Source of the DNA: Clavelina lepadiformis
Taxonomy: Eukaryota > Chordata > Ascidiacea > Aplousobranchia > Clavelinidae
Reading direction: 5' to 3'
Assembly: GCF_947623445.1 (NCBI RefSeq)
Contig: NC_135241.1
Span: 24,678,501-24,742,500, forward strand
Length of the DNA: 64,000 nt
Numbering within the stretch: the first letter of the stretch is position 1; the number at the start of each line of letters is the position of its first letter. Under the pieces are notes generated by a model. It saw only the letters and a program-made list of their open reading frames with translations, made no database searches and had not been told where the DNA came from. This document shows positions 44,451 to 56,400 of this stretch, one piece after another. A program made the position numbers and the translations under genes.

Positions 44451-47400
44451 GTATGCTTTGTAGATATCAGCTTGTGTTATGAAATAAGAAAATGCGACTT
44501 TGTTAACCATAGTAGCGTCTTCCAACTGCTGGCTCGCTGGCCACTTATCGCCTGCAAAGCCATTTTCTTTGAGCCACAAATATTTTCATATTTCGCAGCA
44601 AAACTTGACATAACAATATATACGCGTTCATAACAATAAAGTGCAAAATATAACTGATTTTAAGATGTTCATTGACATATTGATACGGTACCGCTGGCAA
44701 GGTATATGAAATAATTATTTCCAACACACAGATAAAGCCGGAAATTGACACCATACATCAACGATTGTTAGCTCAGACAAAGACATAGTTTACTAACGAT
44801 CAAGAGATTGTGACATTACTATCAGTTTTGAATTAGGTTTATCACTAGTCACAATAGACAATTATTACTTCATATTAACAAAGCATTTGTAAGCATTTAC
44901 TAAACCAACGCTTCACAAAAATGCATTTAAAGCTGATATCATTTTCAAAAACTAGCTAGATATATTACCGTAGATAGCCTATGCTATGTACCTTACTTAA
45001 TATGCCTGACTAGTAATGGTTCTGCAGCTGTTCGCTGTGAAATCGCTGCATGGAGTTGGCTTCCAGGAGCAGGGAGCGGTTTAAAATTATAGGTGCTGGT
45101 TTCACAAGCCACAATAATGGTCGACAGTAGCAGTTGTTACCGCCTTGCAAAGCTCGATGATATTGTTTGCAATCGTAGTGATAAAAATAGACAATTATAG
45201 ACAATACACACGTAAGCTGCCGACGGGGGGTCATGTCTGGGTTGTAGCTGCCTCCTCCCCCTCCCTAAAGAGCCCCAACCCTGATAAGAATAGACACAAA
45301 ATATCAACGACATAATTAGAGTTGATTTCTTTCACCGATTCGACAGCGTTATAGCTACTGTCATTCTTCTACGTCAGGCGGCCATGGAAAGTTTACTAAA
45401 AACTTAGCCTTTGCCGTCAAAGTCAAAACATAATCACAAAGTATCCAGACTACAGCAAGGGTGCTCCAGCATTCACACTTGCGTCCCAGGTTCTATCGAT
45501 TGTTTGCTTTAAGCTGAAGTAGTGATTCTGCCCAGATTTGGTCCAACTTTTTCAAAAGCAAAGAGGTTATAAATAAAACCAAACAGGCCGACTTACACCT
45601 TGAGCAGACTTAGCAAGCTTTGCTGTATAAAGGTCGATATGGAACTGATGTAGATTGACTGTTTGTAGCGACAAGCGAAGCACTTCACTGTTACATTATT
45701 TTATTTTTTATCTTCTGTGCAAATGATACATAATTTAGGTCGGCCTATGTCAAGTATAGTTACTATATTAAGCTACTATTACAGTATGTACTGTGTAGTA
45801 TTGGATGTTTATTATTGATACAGTAGTTGGTATAGTAAACATTACCACTATATTTATACCTAACATTACTACTATATCTACCATTACTACTATATGGAAA
45901 GTCTGTACTTTAAAGTAGGTTTCTGTGTATATTTTAGCTTTAACAGATTATTCCAACGTTGTGCCTTTCTCTAAAACTTATCTGTTGACCTATGTACGCC
46001 ATTTTAAATGTCTAATGCAAAACAAAAAGGTGAAAGAATTCCACTGGTGACTTAAATTAGTTGGTGACAATATTTGGTCACTTTGTTTTATTCAACACCT
46101 GTTTAACATATGACATTTTTATCGTTCTTACGTCACTAGGCCTACCTTAGGCATTTTATATGTTTGTGCTTTATCTTTAATTGCTTCGTCGCGCATCTTT
46201 GATGTAGGCTTGTTTGTCCTTCACTTTTATACCAGAGCTTTGTCGTTTGCGCTGAGGGTTCGGTTTTTAATTGGGTTGTGCTCGCGTGCTGCGGTGATAA
46301 AATAAAAGTATGGATGGATCTTGCTTGAAAGTTGAGTTAGTGCCGCGGTTCAACGTCACTGTGGCGCAGAATTTGACTGAAATTAGGGAAAGTTCAATTC
46401 GCGTTACACTTGTAAACGCATTTGACAAGGTAACCAACATCCTAAAGAGATCAAGTGATAAGATTGCTTAAAAAACTTCTACATTTGCAAGGCATTCTAA
46501 AATGACGTAGATTGCGTCAGTTTCTTTCTATTGTTAGAGAATTAATTTGCTGTAATTAGCAACCACTACATGCACCATATTTTACAACAACTTAACCATA
46601 GTTTTTAAGTGTATGATTTAAGATATTTTATGCATTTTCTACATTGTACTAGCTTTTTTATATTGTCAACGTTATAAACTATTCGGCGGTTGAATGACAC
46701 AAATAGTTTGAATGACAGCATAGTTTGATTGGCAGGCAGGCAGCAGAAGTATAATTTTGAGAAAAATATCCGGGTACAAAAGTGGTTGCTTGTTTCTGGA
46801 GTTTATTTCAAAAAACGTGTCATGGGGAAATCCCCTAATGCGGTGTCGACATATCAAAGCAGTTCTTGTCAACACCACATAAGATGGTGTTGTGCGTGCC
46901 GGTGATAGATACAAGCGGAGCGTGAATTCTCATATTTATCAGTTGTTGATGAGCTATTGACTGCAGCATATTTCTCTCTTTCTTCAAAACCCACTTCTTC
47001 CATACAGAGGGGTTGTGGAGGCAGCAGCTCTAAGAAGATGGAATCTCACTAAATTGTTCGCGAGCTTTTACCGCTTCCGCTTCTGTATTTACCTTAACAT
47101 GAAGTTGCGACTTATGCTGAGTGTGAGTTGTATTTGCCGAGCTGAACGCGATTCAAAATTTCAGACAGGTTTAATGAGAGTCTTTATTATTTTCCTGAAA
47201 CTGAGTCTTGCAAAGCTTTTACACAACGTAAGACGTGAGCGAAAAATGCTGAATATTTCAGTTTTTGTTGTACAAGTTGCAAAGCTGCAATATATGAGCG
47301 ACGGTGAAAAAGACGGAATTGCTGCAAAAATATTTTAGTAATTTGCAAGAGCGAAAGTCCTGTTAATTTATTTCGTTGTGGTGATGATACAAATGCATAG

Positions 47401-50400
47401 ACACAAAACGCAAAGCGGTATCTGTCCCACTAAAACAAAGCCAGCCTTCCCAGAACATGTTGTAATAAGTCATGTCTTGCTTGTATCTTGGATATGGTTG
47501 GTTTAGGTTTGAACCTTCGCACCGTCTGCTGGAATACCACCAACCTGACTTGAATTCTTGGGCACAATGACGGTTGTCGTCTTTATTGTTGTCAACGTCT
47601 GGAGTGCTGAAATAGCCGAAATAAATTGGAGGCCATTTGAAACAATCGGAAGCATTAAAAGGTCGGGCAATAGTTAAACGATAGTTAAATTCTTTTGGAC
47701 TGAACCGAATTATGTCATAATCAACAAATGCTTTGACACCGTCCCAGTCTTCAAGATCAAACCCAACTTCCGGTGCTTTTGGTAAATGAAATATTGATGA
47801 AGGCGAGATAGTCTGCCTCGACAAACGATAAATATTTTCCAATCCGAGCCAATATTCACCCCGGAAATTTCCGAACCCTATGACGTAATCGTCCCAACCC
47901 CTGTTAAAGTTGACCTCCCCGTTAATTCTTCTTTGTATTGTTGTCCAGCCCTTCTTAGTTGAAACGAGCTCCATATCACAGTAGACGTAGGTGAACTGGA
48001 ATCTTTCCTTGAGCCATATCGGGTAGGTACCACTTGATGTTGAACCGCTTGCGTAGATGCTCGTGCATTCTGAAGGGAAACAGTAACAGAAAAGTAATAC
48101 AGAAATATAGTTATATACATTTTTTTTAAATGCTGTCAACTTTACTACAAAAGATGTGATAAATCTTGAAGTCACTATGTAACTGAAAGCGTAACATAAA
48201 TTCATATGAATGTCGTTCCAACTCTTCACAACGTAATTGAAATCTGCTCTTTCACCTTTTAAGAAACCGACTAATTTTTCAATGTTTTGAGCGTTTTCTG
48301 CGCTATCGATGGAGTTAGCGTGCATCTGTTGTTGGTAGTGGAAATTTTGGAGATTACGTAAGTTCCAGCGTGTTAGATTTCCCTGACTTAAACTTTCCTT
48401 AACTTTGTGAACTCGATGCAATAATCTACTAAGTTTGTCAGTGACTGCATCACAATGCCACCAATCAAACGCCAACAATAGAAAAAGCAAATGTAGAAAC
48501 CATCTTCTGATGAAACTTCGTTTATAATCCAACATAGTCGATTATCATTTTTGCTGAAAATCAACGCTACTAATTCTACCACTTTTCACAATTGATATCT
48601 TAATGTTACAGAATGCAGCCTAATCTTAACAAATGCGAGTGGAAAGATTGAGTTCCCAACCGCAAAGCAGTGTGGTGTAAATGACGTCATGTCGGCTGGT
48701 GCCAAGTCGTGGGAAATTCAACTGAAAAAGGGAGAAGCTGCATATTTGCAATTTGATGAAGTTTTGTTCAGGTGAGAGCGATTACTCGTCTAAAAATGAC
48801 TCATCATTGTTCCGTTAGTCGGCAGACAAAAAGGCGTCGGTAATATCATAGAACAAGTTTTTGTAGTGTTTAGGCAATATCGATATTTTATTAAGATCCT
48901 TAAAATAAATGTATTTCTAGTCATTTTGCTTTGGTTGATGCGCTAAAAGTTCATATAAAGTTACTGCATTTACTTTCGTGACATTTTTTCATGCAGTTGT
49001 ACAAAAGCAGAATTGAATCTAATCCAAAAAAATGATATCCCGAGTCTTATTTGCAAAAATCAAAAACCATCTGGTTATCCCAACTTTGTGTTTCAAAACA
49101 ATGTTACCATTAATATGGAAAGATTCACAAAGAAATGCAGCGAGGCAAATATTTCTTTTGCCTACACCCGCATTGGTGAGTAAGAATGTGTAAGAAGTAT
49201 GAGTAAGGCTCTCACGTTCACGTTTACGCAGCAAGTCCCGAGTACCCACTGCTTTACGCTTAAACCCGACTTACCAATTCACGTTCTGATTCATACGACG
49301 AGTCTTACCAACGTAGGTAAATCTACGCGCCATTTATCGACCAGAGTAGCTGAACACACAGTTAAACAAAAAGTAGTTTAAGTCTTAAACCTTTAAAACT
49401 TAAATCGGCCAGGAAAGACTCAGTGCAATTGCTACAAACCCAGCAACATAACCATTAATTATTTTCAAATAGTTAAAACGTGCAAAACTGATTACGAGAG
49501 TAAAATCAGCGAAGCTATATCAATCAAACAGAATAACCAAATTAAACATCTCAATAAACAAGAGTTTGAAAATGATACATCGTTTTTACTAAAATTTTTA
49601 CATGACCCCATTAACTTAGTAACTGTTACTCAAATGGTTTAATTCATTGCATTGTAGCGCTGATACCTCTTGTGCTTCCTCTTGTCTTAGTAACATGTGC
49701 ACCAAATTGTTTTTTTGCTTTGCGTGACAATTATTGTCGCCCAGTATTCAGTTTTGAAGCCCATCGTTACTCTGAAACGAAGCTAACTGTTTTTCACCAT
49801 CGCTTCGTGTTACATAGCAATTCAGTTCTTTCATTTTACTCTGATAAGGGATTGAAGTTAGTCCGAAACAAGTTAGACAGTTTGTTACAAAGATGCCTAT
49901 TTTTGCACACGTTGTGCTTATTGCAATAATTTGATATTTACTTATCATTTTTGCAAATATCATTTTTGTCGCTTTAAATTGCGTAAGCAGGAAATTTGCA
50001 TAGACAAATAAATTTTTGTATCTGTCAATAATTTGTTGTTTGAATAAGCAAAACTATACACAATTTGCAGGTTACCTGAAGTGTTATAGCACAAGTTGTG
50101 TCATAAATACTGTAAGGTGACAGCCATTAACAAGATTAATGTTTGATACGTCTCGTATATGTTTTACTTTGCTTTTAATGACGCGAACATTTGTCACAGT
50201 TGCAAGTGTTTATGTTATTATTTATCCCATTATTCTCGCATTAGAATAGAAAATTGCACACCTGGCTCAGAAGTAAAATCGGTTTGTAGCTTAATGTAAC
50301 TCTATAGCTACGAGTTTTCTGCTCGAGCTCAGAAATTTTTACATTTTGTTACAAAAATCTGCTCACCTTGAATGTATCTTAGAAGGGACACTGTCTGCAG

Positions 50401-53400
50401 AATGCAGTGATGCATCAGCTGTACTGATATTGTAGAAAAGTGATTTACGTTTTAAATGTACTTTAAGGTTTCCGATTAATGACCGCCAGCACACACGTTC
50501 AAACCGGACAGAAAGTCCAGTTCGTTGCTACACTGACCGGAGCAAGCAAGTTCAACCTCCACTGTGAGATTTCGTACAATAGTTTCAAAACTGGATTTTC
50601 AACTAAAACTCTCACAGCTGAGCGGTCATTCGAGTATGCGGGAGAGTATTTGGTTTTTGCAAAATGCTTTATCGGTAGAATTGGCAGTATACGCTATTTT
50701 ACAACTCCAGACCTGTTTCTTTACGTGCAAGACTTTTTATCGGCATCAAAGTTACAAGTATCTCTCCAACAAAACGACTTCCAAACATATCCAGCCTCAA
50801 CTGAACTCATCTTCCACCACAAATATTACTTTCCCATCTCCTACGCTCTCATGTTGGATGACGTCATCATAACCGAGCTTCAGACGTCACAAACGTTTGA
50901 TAAAAAGAAAATTTTATCGAACGAAACGGTCAAGTTCGAACTGAACTCAACCATGCAACGATTGGTTGGACCGGGAAAACATGACGTCATATTATTGTTG
51001 CAAAATCATGTTTCATCCGTGACGTATTCTAAACCAGTCATATTCTACGAAGAGATTAAAAATCTTACAGTTATGACGGAACAATACGTCGGTCTTCGAC
51101 CCAATGTTTTCGTCATAAGCGTGACAGTTAGTTCAGGAGCTCCGGTAAATCTTGCAATCGACATCATATCGACTCGAACCAGACTGTCGGTCTTCAGAAG
51201 TACTAAAGTCTGCCCACGTGATTGCCACACGATGGCGATAGAGGCAACGTTGCCTCAAGCAGATATTTACGATGCTGTCGCAACAGCTACAAATAATATC
51301 TCTGAATTGACGTCATCGGCATCTTTTGAAGCGCTGCCACAGATCCACGACGTATATATTACGTCACGGGGATTTGAATACCAAACCCGTAGAGAGGTAT
51401 TTATATTCATCAGAGGTGACGTGAGAAAATGCGACATGAATTTAACAATCGGCGAAAATGCAGCCAAGAATTTGACTTTGACGATTTCAAAAACGAAATA
51501 TAAACATGTGGGTTTGCCAAATCTACCGTTTGACGCCGAACCTTACATGTTAATTACAAACGAAAGTCTTTTCGACGAAGCTCGGCAGGTCGTCGTGCTT
51601 ATCAGAAACGAAAAACAATCGTTTCGTTTCGTTGGATATGTCCCGAAAGCTTTACCGTTGTCATGCTTGGAGAGCGTGAGAATTCGCGACGGGAAAGTTG
51701 GCGGTGGACTCGACGAACCTTTGAAAGTGGTTGAAGAGTTGGTCTTAAGCGTGGACCTTAACTTCAGATGCGTTCGAGAGTTATTCTCCGTTGATTACAA
51801 ATGGCGAGCGTACCGAGTGACGTCAAAAATAGACATCCCAAAAATAGTCGATGGAGTTCAACTTAACACGAGCTCAGGTGCACCAGAACTTGTGATAAAA
51901 GCCGATGACTTGTTACCTGGGATGTACGTCATAAAGGTCAACGTTAACGTCACCTCTGACGAAAGATTAAATGTAATAGAAAAGGGCGATGACTACACCT
52001 TGGTAGAAATTCCCAAGAGAAAATTAAATTTTCTAATCAAGGGAGGAGATGTGGTCGAGGCTGGTGAGTCGATAATATTAGATTTCTATGTTTAAGTTGT
52101 GCGGTTTCCCGTCACAAGAAATATTATCCTGAAATGCCTAATCTTTATACATAGGAATGAACACAAATATTTTAAAATTTGAGTCTTCAATCGACTTTAA
52201 CAAACACGAGGAAAATATCTAACTTGACTGGTTTTGTGCCGTCGCACAAGAAGATCTACCAATGACAAAAGAGATTGGAAAAATACAAAGAAAAGGTTTG
52301 AAAAGATTTTCTCATTTTAGATTTTTTTGATCAAAAATTGAATTTTTATTTTTCACTTCCAAGGTTCCTGCTTTGGTTGGCAAACTCTTTATATTACTGG
52401 CGATGACGTCATGGAAATTTCCATGGACAAACTGGTGCGAAGCGACCATTATTACGTCAGGCTAATCGTATCGGGTCCACATTATGACGAAACGTTCGCC
52501 GACCAGATAATTGTTATGAAGTCAACCTCAATCCCGAATGTTACTTTAAGGCGAGTTTGCAGAAATTTTTTCTTCCTACTTCCATGAGCTTAAAATTTAT
52601 ATTCTTTAACCTAGAAATTCTTTTAATCAAGTTCCATTTAAATTTAACGTTTTTCTTTGAACTTCAGGTGCAGGTCAAATTGCGAGAAATTGTTTTCTCC
52701 ACACAAGCCAATGATTCTTCAATTAGATTGTGACGATTGTACACGTCACAGTTGGGTATTGTCAGTGAAATCTGGACAACAATTAAGTTTGTGCCAGAAC
52801 CGACGATTCTGTAAACTTAATAATTCACTACTCAACATAATTAGCACGTCATCAAACGTCACAGGAATAGGTGAATCCCCATTATATAAGTTTGTTGTCA
52901 TCAATAAATTAAAAGTAGACCATCATGAAATTGAACTTTGAACTTGACATCCAGGATACAATGTTGACGGTGACATGGCATCGGCAACCCTAATCCTTAA
53001 CCCGTTATCACCACCTAGCGGAGGTAGTTGCAGGGTTTCACCCAGATGTGGAATCGCTTTTGTCACAAAATTTAACGTCTCCTGTTCTGGCTACGCACAA
53101 GGCCAAGCCTCTTTGAAGTTCAAGTTCTCTGTCAAGGAAAAAGGTAAATCCTCATGTTGTAGCAAGTACAGAAATGCTAAGATTAAAATTATGTCGTAGT
53201 TATTAACTCACGGTAGACTAAACCTAAACTCAGGTAAATTAGGATGTGAATATTTTTGCTAATAACTTAACTTTCCACGGGCTCTAAAACCTGGCAATCG
53301 ACAACAAGAAACTTTGTGAAATGAAAATATATTTTGAGACATTTTTGTACAAGACATATTTTTTAAATTTTTATCAATAAAGTTTATAAGATTAAATATG

Positions 53401-56400
53401 AAATATCAAACGGCTTACAACTTTGATTTTAATAAAACAACGCTAATTTACGATTTAAAATACTTTAAATCAAATAACGCACGTGGTGTGTAAGACTACG
53501 ATGAGGAAATATTTCTCTAGTTTATTAATTTGCGCTTTTTTGTGCTTAAGCAAAAATGGCGATTTGCTTTCCCCTTAGTAACCTCAATACTTAATAATAC
53601 GATTATTTAATAATAATTTTTAATGTTTACTCTTAAGAAGACAACTGTCTGTGGCTACATCAGGTTGGCAAAACTTTTAACAAACATGACTCTTGCACTT
53701 ACAACACGACATGCGGTGTTTGTAGAAGGGAAGTTATGAATAGATTAAAATCTAATATAGAAATATTTTCAGACCACGATAATCTTCTGCAAAGTAGTTG
53801 CGATCCGAACCTCTATGACCTCACATTGTCGTCAGAGGACTTAGTTTCTGACGTCACGATTTCGATCGCAATATGCGGCCTTCGTCAGTCGTGCACTGAG
53901 AAAACCTTGACCGTGACTTTGAGGAAAACTTCCGACGTCAACAAACACCTGACAAGTGACGTATTTTACGCGATTTCGAGCCACAATCTGCAGAGGACGG
54001 CGCAGGTTATACCGCCATTGTCTTCAGCAAAGATTCTCAAACCGTTTCTGGTAGGTTTATGACGTCATAGTATCTATTTATGGATGGACCACTTCAAGTG
54101 CCTTCATTGTTCTTTCGTTTAACAGATAACGAAGATATTAGATCGAACCGCGGATTATCCGCTAAATACTCTGACTTCGGCCAAGCAAGTAGCTGATGTA
54201 CTACGCCACCTTACGGAAAGTTTTGGCGTTGCAAATGAGCATCACGTGGTAAGAGCAGAAGTATAAAAGTTAATGTGGTAGATTTAAAAACTAAACACAG
54301 CTAACTTGTTTGTTTTTTATAATTTCAGTACCAATTGGTGAGAACTTTGAACCGATTAGAGCGCATCGTTCATAAACACTCTAGCGAGGGCGATGATGAT
54401 GTCATAAGGTCAATTGCGGCTTCATGCGTTGTCGTTACGTCACATTTGATGGAATTTTCCGACGAAATTCGTTTCAAGGTAACAACTTGTATAATAATAC
54501 TGACGTAACACTTCAATTCTTCAATGACAATTATTGCAAAGATCAAAGAAAATTCGCGAATGACCCGGCTGGGCAAGCTGCTTATGACGTCATTGGTACC
54601 AGGAGAAGATACGATGACGTTTGAAACAAAATCCGTTCAAGGACGATTCCTTAAGTTAAACATTGACGTCATCAGTAAGTTTTATTGAGCAGGAATGTCG
54701 AACTCGCCATCCACTTTGAGCTCAAGTGCGACACCCGACGAGTTTTGTTTCATGATCTTTTCTGAAATCGTTGGCTGCGTTCAATTTTATTACTCTACAG
54801 TCTACATGGGCTTTATGCTTTTGCGTTCAAACTCTGACTCTGTGGCTTAAAAAAAGAATTTTAAACGCAGTTGCTAACACAATTATTGACCAGACCCGTT
54901 TCTGACAAGCGCTAAGCTGTAAGACGATGCCTAGAAAAGTTATTTTTTTAACGAAAATAAATTACAGTAAGAAACTAGAAGGTTGATTTTTGTCTTTTGT
55001 CGTGACGTTGAAAGCCCGACAACGACGATAATCATCATTTAGTTAATTTTTATCGTTTTTATGTTTTGCCATATTTAATCTTCAAACAATACACAACTAA
55101 TTATATTTCGCAAGTTTTTGGTGTAGGATAAATTTTGTGGAATCGGCTTCGCAATGTTTAAGCAATTTCGCTTCATTATTTGTCGTTTATTTTCCTCAGT
55201 AGGCCGCGTTTTGCAACGATTTTAACTCTTTGACGTTAATTAGTGGCTTAATTCGAGCGAAACGTAGAATAACGAAAAAAAACTTTTTAGATCCACTCAA
55301 TGACTCTTCACTTCGACTTCCAAATATACACGCACTGAGCAATGAAGTCATCAATGTCGAGGCATAATATATTTAATTTGCTTTATTTTGCGCGATTTAA
55401 CGTGATAATGAGACGATTTTATGATTTCCAGGTTTTCACCTACGATTCGTCCATCAACTTTAACACGAGGACCCACAAAGTCGATCAAGTCACGTCCGTC
55501 TCCATGACAACGGGATGGCAAAACGAGATCCCGGTCAATCGCAACGAGGCCAAAAATCAAACAATTGGCTTCCCCTTGCCAGCACAGCCTGGTAAAGGAA
55601 ACATAACAATGAGGGTTGAGAGTGAATGCGACGTGGCTGGTTGTCACAGCAAAGCCGCAGGTTGGGCTTTGTTTGATTGGATGCTCTACAAACGAGATGG
55701 AAACGACCTCTTTCTTACAATTCATGTCGAAAACATGGATCAGAAAATTGAAAATTGTACAATGAGCCTGGAAACTACCGACCAAAGCTCTTTCAAAATA
55801 AAGAAAGAGTTTCACGAAAAGGGTTTGTTTACAGAAAATAAGAGTCTCGGTTTTTATGTTTCTAAAGATCAGCACTTTTCTAATTATTTTTTTGCACTTT
55901 TGCAACTTTTTGTCGCGTTTATTCTCAGAGTCTTTGTACACCTGGTCGATTTCCGAAAATTCACTTCCGCACAGACAAGTCGAACTGAACGTCACAGTGT
56001 ATGTTGATCTCGGTGCGGGTTATTACCGCATTGGAAGTTTGATCAACGTGACATTTACGTCATTTATACTGAACTGCTTGCATTGGGAAGATCGAATGCG
56101 CGACTGGGGCGAGGGCTCTTGCAAGGTCATATATTTGATGTCGATGTTTGTATCATAAAACATTTTTGAAGCAGAGTTTAAACTAATTCTTAATCTAACT
56201 TTTATTTTTTTAATCATTCCAAGCATTATGAGCAAAGTAATGTTATTATCATCAGGTCCATCAAAACGCTGGGACAGTTAATTGTGAATGTGACGTAGAC
56301 CAGGTCACAGCAAACAGGTTTAAGAGGAGCGGAGAGGAGTCAATTCCTCAGATTATCTACGCTTCCCATCTTCTTGTGTTTCCCAACAAGATCAATTATG

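Larger units (their letters stand above)
43015..52560 (-). repeat. Right arm of the large inverted duplication
   Basis: Inverted match to 21125-28555. The inner boundary is near 43015 (against 28555) and the outer near 52560 (against 21125). Spacer between the arms is about 14.5 kb and holds genes e, f and g. About 0.9 kb at 43200-44190 has no counterpart in the left arm. Confidence 0.9.

Noticed and set aside
47015-47338. 107-codon plus-strand frame in an s-Themis intron
   Set aside because: The homologous left-arm sequence does not keep the frame, and no domain or good splice context is present.
55351-55995. Long minus-strand open frame opposite s-Themis
   Set aside because: It is the antisense shadow of receptor exons; the plus-strand frame has matching splice phases and the GPS-proximal domain.
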